Of a stretch of DNA of 64,000 nucleotides, positions 41,511 to 50,728 are shown piece by piece. The notes under the pieces were generated by a model. The model was not told the origin of the DNA. It saw nothing but the letters and a program-made list of their open reading frames with translations, and made no database searches. Within the stretch, counting starts at the first letter, position 1. Each line of letters opens with the position of its first letter. The position numbers and the translations under genes were made by a program. The DNA is from an uncultured Flavobacteriales bacterium (lineage in GTDB: Bacteria; Bacteroidota; Bacteroidia; Flavobacteriales_G; Salibacteraceae). The stretch is from contig CALSPD010000029.1 in the NCBI GenBank assembly GCA_943788145.1, positions 27,716 to 91,715 on the forward strand, written 5' to 3'.

Positions 41511-43664
41511 CTATTCGGTCGTTACGGGAAAACCTCGATCTCGCATTAAGGCTTCAATTTTTGCATCTCTTCCACGAAACAATCGATATGCCTCCGCAGG
41601 GTCAATAGCGTTTCTTGGAGCGAATAAATACTTCACAGCTTTATCAGCGAGCGCTTTGTCGTAAAATCCAGCTGGAGCATCTGCAAATGCCTCTGTGGCA
41701 TCAGCAGTTAACACATCTGCCCACATGTAGCCGTAATAAGCCGTTGCGTAGCCTTCTCCCGAAAAAACATGGCTAAACTGAGGTGTCCGGTGGCGCATCG
41801 GTAACTCTTTTGGCATCTTCAATTCTGCCAAAGTTTCTCGCTCAAAAGCGTCTATATCGATGTTTGTTGGATCAGCTAAATGAAGTTTCATGTCCATTAT
41901 AGCTGACGCTAAATATTCGGTGGTTGAAAAGCCTTGATTAAATGTTCCTGCGTTCTTGATTTTAGCCACCAACTCAGCGGGCATGGGTTCGCCTGTCTGA
42001 TTGTGCATCAGGAAGTTATTGATGACCTCATCGGTTGCCAACCATCGCTCTAAAAGTTGCGATTGAAACTCAGTATAGTCACGCACTCCGCTGTTTAAGG
42101 TTGGATACTTCACATTTGCCGAGAAAAAATGAAGGGAGTGGCCAAATTCATGAAAGAAAGTAGTGGCGTCATCCCATGATACTAAAAGCGCGTCACCAGC
42201 TGCCGGTTTTACGAAATTTGAATTGTTTGAAGCCAATACATTTTTTCGCCCGTCAAATGAAGAGAAGTCTCTATATGTTGTCGCCCAAGCTCCCGAACGC
42301 TTTCCTGGTCGAGCGTATGGGTCTAAATACCACAATCCTACGTTATCTCCGGTTGTTTTATTTGTTACTTCCCAAACCTTAACGTCTTCGTTGAATACAG
42401 GGACAGAACCTTCCGGCACGGGTGTGAATTCAAAATCAAACAAACGTCCAGCAACGTAGTGCATGGCTTCGGTCAACTTATCCAATTGCAAATATTGCTT
42501 GACTTCGTCTGAGTCTAAGTCGTATTTCTCTTTTCTCACTTTTTCAGCGTAGTAGCGGTAATCCCAAGGCTCTATGGTGATTTTATCACTGTTGCGATTA
42601 GCTACGGATTGCATGTCAGCAACTTCTTCCTCAACACGAGCAATAGCTGCTGGCCACACTGCCTCCATTAGGTTCATAGCATTTTCTGGCGTCTTAGCCA
42701 TTCGATCTTGTAAGCGCCATTCGGCATAATTGCTATAACCGAGCAGTTCGACTTTTTCTCTCCTTAAGCGTAGAATTTGGGCTATCAATTCGTTGTTATC
42801 GTATTCATCGCCATTATCTCCACGCGCATAAAAGGTCTGCCAGACTTCTTTACGCATCGCTCTATCAGTCGAATAAGTAAGAAATGGATCAATCGAAGAC
42901 CTTGTGTTTGTTATGGCATATTTTCCTTCATTACCATTCTCTGCGGCAATGGCAGCGGCCGATTTAATGAAACCCTCGGATAAACCACCAAGTTGGTCAG
43001 CATTTAAATACGTTATATATGACTCCTCATCATGCAAAACATTGTTGGAGAATTTGGTATAAAGGCTTGATAATTCTTTGCTTAAGGCTGCGTATTGATC
43101 CTTTTTCTCTTGGCTGAGTTCAGCTCCGTTCATCTCGAAGCTCTTGTACATGAGCTCGACTACGCGTTGTTGGTCTGCCGGAAGTGGGTTAGTTTTAGCT
43201 GCTTCATAGACCGTTTTTATCCGTTGAAAAAGCTTCTCGTTTTGAATGATGGCGGAGCTATGTTCTGAAATTTTCGGAACTAATTCACCTTCAATTTCTC
43301 GAAATTCCGGTGTTGAACCATTAGCACTGAATATGCCGTAGTAGGTGAAGGCTCTATCAAGCGGTGCACCGGATCGTTCCATTGCCACGATGGTGTTTTC
43401 AAAAGTGGCAGGTTCAGCGTTATTGGCAATAGCCTCTATCTCGGCCATTTTCATTTCCATCCCCTTCAAAATGGCTTCCTTGAGATCCTCTACTTTCATT
43501 TGATCAAAAGCTGGCACACCGCCATAAGGGCCAGACCACTCTTCGAGCAATATATTGTTTACCATAGTTTCTTGATTCTCTTCTTTAATGGCTCCGTCTG
43601 AACAACTGGCCAAAGCAAGTGCTGCGGTTATTATCAGACCGCTAGATTTCTTTCGATTTATCAT
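41511..43664 (-). CDS. M3-family zinc metallopeptidase (peptidyl-dipeptidase Dcp-like) lipoprotein
   Basis: A 717-residue protein. The signal peptide MINRKKSSGLIITAALALASC ends at a lipobox cysteine. The helical N-terminal cover (about 35-440) is followed by the thermolysin-like site FFHEFGHSLH with H505 and H509, and a downstream glutamate ligand. Strong Dcp blocks are RSGAWATTYRDF, PTLNSGVRDYTEFQSQLLERW and FSHVFSGEGYATAYYGYMWADV. It should remove dipeptides from peptide C-termini in the envelope. Confidence 0.93.
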   Translation of the reverse strand: MINRKKSSGLIITAALALASCSDGAIKEENQETMVNNILLEEWSGPYGGVPAFDQMKVEDLKEAILKGMEMKMAEIEAIANNAEPATFENTIVAMERSGAPLDRAFTYYGIFSANGSTPEFREIEGELVPKISEHSSAIIQNEKLFQRIKTVYEAAKTNPLPADQQRVVELMYKSFEMNGAELSQEKKDQYAALSKELSSLYTKFSNNVLHDEESYITYLNADQLGGLSEGFIKSAAAIAAENGNEGKYAITNTRSSIDPFLTYSTDRAMRKEVWQTFYARGDNGDEYDNNELIAQILRLRREKVELLGYSNYAEWRLQDRMAKTPENAMNLMEAVWPAAIARVEEEVADMQSVANRNSDKITIEPWDYRYYAEKVRKEKYDLDSDEVKQYLQLDKLTEAMHYVAGRLFDFEFTPVPEGSVPVFNEDVKVWEVTNKTTGDNVGLWYLDPYARPGKRSGAWATTYRDFSSFDGRKNVLASNNSNFVKPAAGDALLVSWDDATTFFHEFGHSLHFFSANVKYPTLNSGVRDYTEFQSQLLERWLATDEVINNFLMHNQTGEPMPAELVAKIKNAGTFNQGFSTTEYLASAIMDMKLHLADPTNIDIDAFERETLAELKMPKELPMRHRTPQFSHVFSGEGYATAYYGYMWADVLTADATEAFADAPAGFYDKALADKAVKYLFAPRNAIDPAEAYRLFRGRDAKIEALMRDRGFPVTTE

Positions 43665-43714
43665 GCTGTGAAAATGGTTAAAATTTCAAATTGAAACCAA
43701 TGGTTTTTTCGCTT

Positions 43715-44401
43715 TTATTCAAGCTTCACCTTGGCAATTTTTTTCAATAACTCTTCTGAAGTAGTAAATCCATTAGCCACCATATATAATTGGCCATTGT
43801 GCCTAATAACGACAGAGGGAAATCCTTTAACACCCATTTCATTTGATAATTGAAAATCCGCCCGTGTAGCGTATTTTAATTCATCGGATTCGAATTCATT
43901 CCGATATTCAGCAGCATCAAGTCCAAATGCTTTCGCTAGTTCAACAAAAGTGTCTATGGAACGCATATCCCTTCCATCAACATAAAAAGCCCGTTGGACG
44001 GCTTTAAAAAAATCAAGCTCAATTTCAGGTTTCATTGTCCTTGCCACGACTACCGAACGGCAAGCAGGTTCAGTATCATATACCAAAGATTCATCTTCCA
44101 AAATTTCATAATTAAATGGCTGTTGCGTTCGCTTTTCAACGTCTTTCCAATGATGGGAAAGAAATTCACCAAGGTCGGCATTCGTTTCGGTTCCACCCGG
44201 CCTGAGGCCTCCTAGCGCCAATTTGAAGTCATATTCAGGAAGAGCTTGTTTGACTTCTGTAATTTCAGGGGCAAAACCATAACACCAACTGCACATAGGA
44301 TCTCCTATGTATATGATTCCTGGGTTTTGCGCTTGGAGCCAAGAATAGGGCATAAGTGAAATTAGAATAAAACAGATTGGTAAGAAAATGCCTTTGAGCA
44401 T
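43715..44401 (-). CDS. Exported DsbA-family thioredoxin-fold protein
   Basis: A 228-residue protein with a signal peptide (about 1-25). The thioredoxin motif is YIGDPMCSWCYGFAPE with C37-S-W-C40, the form seen in FrnE/DsbA-like proteins. Helical insertion residues FFKAVQRAFYVDGRDM and the cis-proline GVKGFPSVVIRHNGQ are in place. It is expected to act as a periplasmic disulfide oxidoreductase. It may be co-transcribed with the small genes upstream, with the peptidase 50 nt downstream. Confidence 0.87.
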   Translation of the reverse strand: MLKGIFLPICFILISLMPYSWLQAQNPGIIYIGDPMCSWCYGFAPEITEVKQALPEYDFKLALGGLRPGGTETNADLGEFLSHHWKDVEKRTQQPFNYEILEDESLVYDTEPACRSVVVARTMKPEIELDFFKAVQRAFYVDGRDMRSIDTFVELAKAFGLDAAEYRNEFESDELKYATRADFQLSNEMGVKGFPSVVIRHNGQLYMVANGFTTSEELLKKIAKVKLE

Positions 44402-44473
44402 AATTCAAGAATGGAGTTAACTCCAAAGCTAATCGCTTGACTTTATTATCAACTAAATGGTTTTAGGTCACCA

Positions 44474-44854
44474 TTAATTCTTTTCAAACTTATACTGACA
44501 GGGTTCAAAACACTGGTAACTCAGAATTAGGTAAGAATCTTTAATCTCAAAATAAATATCGATGCAGCCAGAAGTTGAAATAGTACCATCTGGTATTGAG
44601 AATGTCCCCAAAGACGGGGTAGTGCTGTTTGATCCAATTTGGCACAATGGGCCATTAGATTTCACTAAATTATCGGAACTAAAAGTTACAGTTTGATCGC
44701 TGTTTATGGCTGTGAATTCGCCACTGCCATCCCCTGGATCTTGGAGCACTTCAATCAACGTCCAGCTTCCAATTAGGTTGGTATCGGTTTCCTTTTCTTT
44801 GCAAGAGCTAAGTAGTAGCGAAACACTACAGAGCAGAAATATGACTTGTTTCAT
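44474..44854 (-). CDS. Lipocalin-like small lipoprotein
   Basis: A 126-residue protein. Signal peptide MKQVIFLLCSVSLLLSSC gives a lipoprotein at C18. The mature part begins with a short acidic spacer, then IGSWTLIEVLQDPGDGSG, the G-x-W entry of lipocalin-like domains, with further strands TVTFSSDNLVKS and YLILSYQC. Four cysteines follow late. Function is unknown. Confidence 0.75.
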   Translation of the reverse strand: MKQVIFLLCSVSLLLSSCKEKETDTNLIGSWTLIEVLQDPGDGSGEFTAINSDQTVTFSSDNLVKSNGPLCQIGSNSTTPSLGTFSIPDGTISTSGCIDIYFEIKDSYLILSYQCFEPCQYKFEKN

Positions 44855-44909
44855 GTGATTCTTTTGAATCTAGATGTCAGTCGAATCCAAGAACTTGAAT
44901 CAACTAACC

Positions 44910-45266
44910 TCAAAAGTTTTCTTTGCAAGGCTTTCTCAACGTGTAAAAACTCAAACCATGTCGAGATCTTGCGCGATTACCACCGTCATCGATTTTCCAA
45001 ACGTTATGAAACTTGACTTCCGATGCCAGGGAATTGAGCACTATTTTATTGCCCTTGATCTCCCATTTTCCGTTCATCTCGATTGGTTTTTCGGGATTCG
45101 AAAAGTCTTTATAAACGAAGCTTTTGTCTTCATTGACTGTCAAAATGATTCCCGATTGATCTTCTCCCGAAACCGAATAACTCCCTAGATAATTTTTGAT
45201 TGGTTCTTCTGCTGACGCTAACAAGGAATAGAGGAGGATACAAGAAACAAGGCTTATAGCTTTCAT
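44910..45266 (-). CDS. Exported lipocalin-like hypothetical
   Basis: A 118-residue protein with signal peptide MKAISLVSCILLYSLLASA. The mature chain has a beta-barrel-like pattern with YLGSYSVSG, IILTVNEDKSFVYKDF, NGKWEIKGNKIVLNS and a basic C-terminus. The W-E-I-K-G-N-K-I-V repeat is typical of lipocalin-like/copper-resistance NlpE-like barrels. Function is unknown. It may be a distant relative of the lipoprotein gene next to it. Confidence 0.65.
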   Translation of the reverse strand: MKAISLVSCILLYSLLASAEEPIKNYLGSYSVSGEDQSGIILTVNEDKSFVYKDFSNPEKPIEMNGKWEIKGNKIVLNSLASEVKFHNVWKIDDGGNRARSRHGLSFYTLRKPCKENF

Positions 45267-45345
45267 AATAAACAGGTTGAATTTAAGGATAAAAGTGAGG
45301 TTAATTATTCGTTTTGAACATTATAGAGAGGCGACAAATTGATTT

Positions 45346-45771
45346 TTAATTTTTCTCATAAACAAGTTCCAGTTTTATTCCATCCAAATCTTTGAAGAAT
45401 AAGGCATAATAATGCTTCCCATGTTGAGGGTAAAATTTGGGAGGATCTACGATGAGCGCACCCGTTTTAACAATTTCAATATAGAGCTCATCGATTTCAT
45501 TTTCAGAATCGGCCCTAAAAGCAAGGTGGTGAAGTGATCCCGGTTTTCTACGATGAACATCTTCTGCCTCGAAGGTTTTTCGGGGAGAGTTGAATCCAAT
45601 TGTGAGCAATGGATGCACATATTCAACCACCTCAAACTCATGCGCTGCGACTTGACCTTTCGACTTTTTGGTAAGATCAAAACCCAGAAGTGGCATCAAT
45701 TTATCATAGAAGACTTCGGCCTTCTTCAAGTCCTTTACCGTGATTTGAATATGATCGATGACAGGCTTCAT
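45346..45771 (-). CDS. VOC-family (glyoxalase/dioxygenase fold) protein
   Basis: A 141-residue protein with two beta-alpha-beta-beta-beta modules. IDHIQITVKDLKKAEVFYDKLMPLLGF begins module 1 (metal His in DHIQI), SLHHLAFRADSENEIDELY module 2 (HHLAF) and YYALFFKDLDGIKLELVYE gives the C-terminal glutamate ligand. Members include glyoxalases, ring-cleavage dioxygenases and resistance proteins; at this size and sequence no substrate can be given. Confidence 0.85.
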   Translation of the reverse strand: MKPVIDHIQITVKDLKKAEVFYDKLMPLLGFDLTKKSKGQVAAHEFEVVEYVHPLLTIGFNSPRKTFEAEDVHRRKPGSLHHLAFRADSENEIDELYIEIVKTGALIVDPPKFYPQHGKHYYALFFKDLDGIKLELVYEKN

Positions 45772-45791
45772 TCGGTCTATGGTGTTAATTC

Positions 45792-45799
45792 CAAATATA
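45792..45799 (-). promoter_or_regulatory. Candidate -7 box upstream of the VOC gene
   Basis: Minus strand TATATTTG, an exact TAnnTTTG match, 20 nt before the ATG at 45771. No -33 TTG at the expected distance. Confidence 0.35.
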
Positions 45800-45830
45800 A
45801 ATGTGAGAATCTATCATTTGTAAGCTGGGT

Positions 45831-46454
45831 TTAAACATCCGACATAACCATAAGTCCGGCAAGCGCAATCAAAACAATGACTTTTATCCATTTGGTTATT
45901 TTCCAAAACCGATCGGATTTAACTAAGAGGGTCATTTTTCCTGCTAGGATGGCAATACCGGCAAAAACTGGAAAAGAAACGATCATGAATATTAGACCAA
46001 GGATCATCATTTGCATCCAAGGCGACCAACCATTCTTAGTTACAAATTGAGGAAGAAGGACGATGAAAAACAACGTGACTTTGGGGTTGAGAACATTCAT
46101 TACAAAACCCTTTCTGAAGAGTTTCCAAAACGAGGCGTGAAGGCCTTTCTCAACTTCCGAAATGGTGATTGGACTTTCTCTAATCGCCCCATATGCCATG
46201 TATAGGAGATAAGCGGCACCGGCATACTTAAGTATGTTGTAAATGATCGGATAGTCGAAAACCAAGATAGACAATCCTGTTGCCACAAGTGTGGTATGGA
46301 TCAATACTCCACTGATTAAACCGCAAGTAATACCTATCCCTTGTCTCCAGCCTCTTGAAACACTTTCGGTTAAGACATAAATATTGTCAGGCCCTGGCAT
46401 AAAAGCCAAAGCCAAGGTGGAGAGAACAAAACCAATTAAGAGACCAGTTTCCAA
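45831..46454 (-). CDS. LysE-family amino-acid exporter (RhtB-like)
   Basis: A 207-residue inner-membrane protein with six hydrophobic segments. FMPGPDNIYVLTESVSRGWRQGIGITCGL is the family's N-terminal signature (PGP and G-x-R-x-G), LKYAGAAYLLYMAY the second, and KGFVMNVLNPKVTLFFIVLLPQF the third. RhtB/LysE proteins export amino acids such as threonine, homoserine or lysine. It ends the group that starts with the POT transporter, whose stop is 5 nt upstream. Confidence 0.9.
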   Translation of the reverse strand: METGLLIGFVLSTLALAFMPGPDNIYVLTESVSRGWRQGIGITCGLISGVLIHTTLVATGLSILVFDYPIIYNILKYAGAAYLLYMAYGAIRESPITISEVEKGLHASFWKLFRKGFVMNVLNPKVTLFFIVLLPQFVTKNGWSPWMQMMILGLIFMIVSFPVFAGIAILAGKMTLLVKSDRFWKITKWIKVIVLIALAGLMVMSDV

Positions 46455-46459
46455 TTGTT

Positions 46460-47824
46460 TTATGCAATAGAATCGAGTGCGCTTTGATCGTCAACTTCTT
46501 GAGCGAAATCCTCTTCGGCTCCATGGGATAATGCCTTCAACCGTTTCACAAAAACCAAAAGCAGTAAGCCAAAGAGTAAACAGAAGATAGTGACCGCTGT
46601 GAACACCTCCATTGCGCCCATAGCCTCCGCTGCCTTACCAATTTCTGAAGCAAGCTTATTGCCTAGACCGGTAACTGCGAAATAGGCCCCCATCATGAAG
46701 CTTGCATATTTCATCGGGGCGAGTTTAGTGATAAAGGAAAGCGCCACGGGCGAACTACTTAATTCACCTACAACATGCAATAAATAGGAGAGGAGGAGCC
46801 AATAAAGACTGGCTTGCTCTAAGGCTGAATTGCTCACCTCCCAAGCTGCACCCATTAAAGCCATGAATCCAAAGCCCATTACGATCGTACCAATGGCCAT
46901 CTTGAATATAGACGATGACTCGTTTCCTTTCCTTTTCCACCAAAGCCAAAAGGCAGCCATGGGAACACCTATAAGAATTACATAGAAGGCGTGCAAGGAT
47001 TGCAAGAAACTCGCAGGTATTTCATATCCAAAAACCCATCTATCAACCGTTTGTTTGGCATAAAGATTCATAAAGCCACCCGCTTGTTCATATGCACCCC
47101 AAAAGACTATCATAATCACAAAAGACAAGAGAAGAACAATCATTCTATCCTTTTCGATTTTGGTTAGCGGTTTCTTCATTAGAGCCGATGATTCGGGCGA
47201 TGTTTTATGAGAATCCCCAATACCGAGTAAGTATTTATGTCCGAATACGTACACAATCTGACCTAGAATCATTCCGAAACCAGCTAAGCTAAACCCAAGA
47301 TGCCAATCTACCTTTTCGCCAAAATAACCAACAAGAAGTGGTGCAGAGAAAGCACCAACGTTTATTCCGATGTAAAAAATTGTAAAGCCAGCATCACGCT
47401 TAATGTCCCCGGTTTTATATAACCCACCAACCATCGTACTGATATTGGGCTTTAACGCACCAACGCCACACACCACTAGGACTAAGCCTGTATAAAACGC
47501 TTCAATTTGATCGATGGCTAAAACGAATTGACCAACGATGATCAAAATACCTCCGAAAAAAACGGCCTTCTTCTGACCTAACCATCTGTCGGCAAGTAGG
47601 CCACCCGGAATACTCATCATATAAACCATCATACCATACCAACCGTATAGTTCAAGCGCTTCCGTATTGGTCCAACCCATGCCGGGATTCTCGCCTAAGG
47701 TCTCAGCCGTTAAATAAAGCACGAGAATAGCGCGCATGCCGTAGTAACTAAAGCGCTCCCACAATTCTGTGAAGAAAAGAACGAATAACCCTTTGGGGTG
47801 ACCAAGTAGCGTGTTGGATTCCAT
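46460..47824 (-). CDS. POT/PTR2-family proton-dependent oligopeptide transporter
   Basis: About 454 residues from ATG 47824 (an ATG two codons earlier at 47830 is also possible). The PTR signature FFTELWERFSYYGMRAILVLYL opens TM1 with the ExxER proton-coupling motif (ELWER), followed by GGLLADRWLGQKKAVFFGG and FTIFYIGINVGAFSAPLL. There are twelve or more TM helices. It imports di- and tripeptides with protons, fitting the secreted peptidases in the window. Confidence 0.93.
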   Translation of the reverse strand: MESNTLLGHPKGLFVLFFTELWERFSYYGMRAILVLYLTAETLGENPGMGWTNTEALELYGWYGMMVYMMSIPGGLLADRWLGQKKAVFFGGILIIVGQFVLAIDQIEAFYTGLVLVVCGVGALKPNISTMVGGLYKTGDIKRDAGFTIFYIGINVGAFSAPLLVGYFGEKVDWHLGFSLAGFGMILGQIVYVFGHKYLLGIGDSHKTSPESSALMKKPLTKIEKDRMIVLLLSFVIMIVFWGAYEQAGGFMNLYAKQTVDRWVFGYEIPASFLQSLHAFYVILIGVPMAAFWLWWKRKGNESSSIFKMAIGTIVMGFGFMALMGAAWEVSNSALEQASLYWLLLSYLLHVVGELSSSPVALSFITKLAPMKYASFMMGAYFAVTGLGNKLASEIGKAAEAMGAMEVFTAVTIFCLLFGLLLLVFVKRLKALSHGAEEDFAQEVDDQSALDSIA

Positions 47825-47889
47825 ATGCAATGGTTTAAGCTCGAAATGTAAGTAAAAGCCTCACTTGACAAAACATTTACACTTATCGA

Positions 47890-48069
47890 TTAGAACCCAG
47901 TAGCTGTCGCTAATTTATCGATTTCAGCTGCAATTAGCGCTGCTTCAGCATGCTTAGCATCGCTCGCCTTTCGGTTAGTGGATGATAATTTAAAAGCTTC
48001 AGCTAACACTTTTTTGTACCTAGCCTCTAGCTTCTTTTTAGGAGATTGGGATTTAAATAGACCAAACAT
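47890..48069 (-). CDS. Lacal_2735 family small protein
   Basis: A 59-residue protein with the start MFGLFKSQSPKKKLEARYKK, then VLAEAFKLSSTNRKASDAKH and AEAALIAAEI. The MFGLF start and the LSxTNRKASDAKxAEA block are diagnostic for this short Bacteroidota family of unknown function. It is helical, charged and cytosolic. It begins 2 nt after the stop of the SDR gene and is therefore probably in the same transcript. Confidence 0.85.
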   Translation of the reverse strand: MFGLFKSQSPKKKLEARYKKVLAEAFKLSSTNRKASDAKHAEAALIAAEIDKLATATGF

Positions 48070-48071
48070 GA

Positions 48072-48764
48072 TTAGCAGCTTATTGATGATTTACCTCCAT
48101 CAACGTGAAGGATTTGACCCGTTATCCAAGATGAATTAGTGGATAATAAAAAGCAAGCAGCATTTGCGATGTCATCCACATGGCCAATTCGTTTTAAGGG
48201 ATGCCTCTCAGCATTTGCCATCCTTTTTTGGTCCGAGTTCAAAAGTTTCGAAACTAGCGCTGTATCGGTTAAGGAAGGCGCAATGGCATTGACGCGGATG
48301 TAAGGTGCGAATTCTGCAGCGAGCGATTTCGTCAACCCTTCCAATGCACCTTTTGATGTCGCAACTTGAGCATGATAATTAAATCCTTGTTGCACCGCTA
48401 CGGTTGAAAACAACACAATGGAAGCATTCCCAGATACTTTTAGTCGTGGTAATATTTTTTGGATGATTCTAATTGCACCCAAGACTTGTAAGTCAAAATC
48501 TTGAGCAAATGCCTCGGGCGAAATGCGTTTAAATGGCATCAAGTTTATTGAGCCTGGACAATAAACAAGGCCATCGAGTTGTTCCGGTAGTAAGTCAAAA
48601 TCATTGTCCTCCAATGCATTATGGTGGAAATATTGTATGCTTTGAGAAGATGATCTTTCGTTTTCAAAGTAACTTGAGTAGACAAGATGTCCTTCCAGAG
48701 AAAGCTGATCAACAATTGATTTTCCTATTCCTGACGATCCACCAATAACAAGGACTGTTTTCAT
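48072..48764 (-). CDS. Short-chain dehydrogenase/reductase-like protein with an atypical active site
   Basis: A 230-residue Rossmann protein. The cofactor motif GGSSGIGKS (8-16) and PGS-type NNAG-equivalent (YCPGSINLM) are present, and the C-terminal ITGQILHVDGG is standard. The usual YxxxK is replaced: the segment reads HAQVATSKGALEG, leaving the Lys and Ser but a Val where the catalytic Tyr should be. Either a nearby Tyr (NYHAQ) serves, or the protein is not a classical dehydrogenase. It is probably an NADP(H)-binding enzyme of unknown substrate, followed by a Lacal_2735 gene. Confidence 0.82.
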   Translation of the reverse strand: MKTVLVIGGSSGIGKSIVDQLSLEGHLVYSSYFENERSSSQSIQYFHHNALEDNDFDLLPEQLDGLVYCPGSINLMPFKRISPEAFAQDFDLQVLGAIRIIQKILPRLKVSGNASIVLFSTVAVQQGFNYHAQVATSKGALEGLTKSLAAEFAPYIRVNAIAPSLTDTALVSKLLNSDQKRMANAERHPLKRIGHVDDIANAACFLLSTNSSWITGQILHVDGGKSSISC

Positions 48765-48869
48765 AGAACTACAAACCCAATAGTCAAATAAATGTTCATT
48801 GCTTTAGTGTGCTTCTTTATTTTTATGACTTAAGTTTTGCATGAAAGAACAAATAGCATTAAGTACTAA

Positions 48870-49370
48870 ATGAACGAGACAATTAGAATAAGACCGGCCT
48901 TTTATGACGATGAAGATGCGATTGTTCGAATAATGAATCAGGGGATTGAAATGCAGTCTAATGCTCATTTAAATGAACTGGATAATATCAACGGCAGACG
49001 CTGGTTTAATGGGTTGAAAACGAATTCAAATGGCCTTTTTGTTGCAGAACTTCACGGGTGCGTGGTGGGCTGGACCAGTCTTTCCGCTTACAGAAGTGGG
49101 CGTGGAGCCTTAGTTACGACTGAAGAAATTTCATTCTATGTGGATAATCAAAACCATCGAAAAGGTATCGCCACAAAAATGATCGAATATGCCGAACATG
49201 ATGCAATGGAAAGAGATGTCAATCATCTAGTTGCCATCTTACTCGATGATAATCTATCGAGTCGGAAACTCCTCGAGCGACATCAATACTTTGTATGGGG
49301 ATTGTTTGAGCGCATTGTTCATTTTGAAAATAAAACCTGTGGCCATCTTTACATGGGTAAACACCTCTAG
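48870..49370 (+). CDS. GNAT-family N-acetyltransferase
   Basis: A 166-residue single-domain acetyltransferase. IRIRPAFYDDEDAIVRIMNQGI opens the fold, a central VVGWTSLSAYRSG strand precedes the acetyl-CoA loop NQNHRKGIATKMIEYAEHDA (the Q/R-x-x-G-x-G/A signature is NHRKGIA), and the C-terminal SRKLLERHQYFVWGLFE follows. It resembles phosphinothricin-type acetyltransferases, but the acceptor is unknown. The stop shares a CTAG with the convergent esterase gene. Confidence 0.85.
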   Translation: MNETIRIRPAFYDDEDAIVRIMNQGIEMQSNAHLNELDNINGRRWFNGLKTNSNGLFVAELHGCVVGWTSLSAYRSGRGALVTTEEISFYVDNQNHRKGIATKMIEYAEHDAMERDVNHLVAILLDDNLSSRKLLERHQYFVWGLFERIVHFENKTCGHLYMGKHL

Positions 49371-50248
49371 TTTTTTGGATGTTTCTGAAAAAAGTCCCAC
49401 ATCAATTCATTTGCATTCAATTTAGTTGATGGGGCATCTGAGTTTCGAGTTGGCGCAGTTCCCATAGGCCAACTATGCCCACCATCGTGGCTCATATACC
49501 AGAGAACCTCACTGCTGTCTGGCCCGCCCGTCCAAGAGGTGTAGTCAAAAGTTTGATCGTTGGCTGTTTCCGTTTTTATAGGCGCATTATTGTGAATCGC
49601 CCAGAAATTAAAAACAGAATCAAGCGGACTATTATAATGATCTGAAATCCCATCTCCGACTCCGCCTAAATACGGAACATTGCTATCTAAATATGAATGA
49701 AAATGAATGATGTTCATTGATCCGCTGGGTTCGCATTGGTTGAAATTCATTGTTCCGGCAACGGGAGCTATGGCCGCTATTTTATCTGTTATCTCGCAAG
49801 CTAAGCGATAAGTCATAAATGCTCCATTTGACATGCCTGTGACGTAAACCCTTTTTGGATCAATGTTATGTTCTTGAATAAGCTCATCGATCAATTTTGA
49901 AATGAAACCAACATCATCAACTCCGTTTTCATTTGCCTTACCGCAGCACCAGCCCGCATTCCAAGTTCGATTCAACCCGTTTGGCGAGCAAAGAATAAAA
50001 CCTTTTTCATCTGAAAAATCTGCCAAACCACTTTGCTCTTCAATGTTTTTGGCTGAGCCAGTTCCGCCATGTAAGGCAATTATTAAGCTGTTTGTTTGGG
50101 TATGGTCATAATCTGTTGGTAGGTGAAGCAAGTAGCTCCGTTTTACACCATCATGGTTTAATGTGTGTTGATCAGAATTGAAAAGGCTTTTTCGACAGCC
50201 TGAAAACCAGACTATGAATAAAATAAGGGGTATCAATTTAAACTTCAT
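49367..50248 (-). CDS. Lipoprotein esterase of the PHB-depolymerase/feruloyl-esterase (LpqC) type
   Basis: About 293 residues from ATG 50248 (MKFKLIPLILFIVWFSGC, a lipoprotein signal; an upstream ATG at 50302 would hide it and overlap the ExbD gene). The alpha/beta-hydrolase has LIIALHGGTGSAKNIEEQSGL for the oxyanion hole, nucleophile VTGMSNGAFMT (GxSxG), acidic residue in FHSYLDSNVPY and His in HDGGHSWP. The family cleaves polyester or phenolic esters; the physiological substrate is open. Confidence 0.87.
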   Translation of the reverse strand: MKFKLIPLILFIVWFSGCRKSLFNSDQHTLNHDGVKRSYLLHLPTDYDHTQTNSLIIALHGGTGSAKNIEEQSGLADFSDEKGFILCSPNGLNRTWNAGWCCGKANENGVDDVGFISKLIDELIQEHNIDPKRVYVTGMSNGAFMTYRLACEITDKIAAIAPVAGTMNFNQCEPSGSMNIIHFHSYLDSNVPYLGGVGDGISDHYNSPLDSVFNFWAIHNNAPIKTETANDQTFDYTSWTGGPDSSEVLWYMSHDGGHSWPMGTAPTRNSDAPSTKLNANELMWDFFQKHPKN

Positions 50249-50270
50249 CTCAACGAAAATAAAACAACAC

Positions 50271-50717
50271 TTAAGAGCCATTAACCAATTGCTTCGTAGC
50301 ATATTGAATTTTAAAGGCTTGAACTTTTTTCAATTCCTCCTTGATTTGGGTGATAATCTCCATCGGCAAATCTTTGTCTGCCTTTATGATTGTAATGAAT
50401 TTTGGACTTAAGGATTCGGGAAGGTTGGATCTTTTCTCCTGAATGAATCGCCCAACTTGATTCACTTCAATCATTTGATCGTCAGCTTGGATTTGAGGTA
50501 CATTGTTATCATCGGTATAGCCAACTAAAATGGTCGCGCAAAGATCTCTTTCTTCAATTTTTTCGACTTCCTGCGCTGTTGGTCGAAGTACTTTTACTTT
50601 TGGTTTTTCATCCTGCATGACCGTAGTCACCATGAAAAAAAACAAAAGCATAAATACAATGTCGGGTAGGGAAGCAGTGGAAACTTCCGGCATTTTTCGT
50701 GGTTTTGTTTTAAGCAT
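50271..50717 (-). CDS. ExbD/TolR-family biopolymer transport protein (second copy)
   Basis: A 148-residue protein with a short cytosolic start (KTKPRKMPEVSTASLPDIVFMLLFFFMVTTVM), where the membrane helix carries the proton-path Asp. The periplasmic domain follows. It works with an ExbB/TolQ channel to energise TonB or Tol. The gene begins 11 nt after the longer ExbD upstream. No ExbB gene lies beside the pair. Confidence 0.88.
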   Translation of the reverse strand: MLKTKPRKMPEVSTASLPDIVFMLLFFFMVTTVMQDEKPKVKVLRPTAQEVEKIEERDLCATILVGYTDDNNVPQIQADDQMIEVNQVGRFIQEKRSNLPESLSPKFITIIKADKDLPMEIITQIKEELKKVQAFKIQYATKQLVNGS

Positions 50718-50728
50718 TTTGACCTGAT

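Noticed and set aside
44874..45188. A 104-codon plus-strand frame
   Set aside because: It is antisense to the lipocalin-like gene at 44910-45266, which has a signal peptide; the antisense product shows no recognisable domain.
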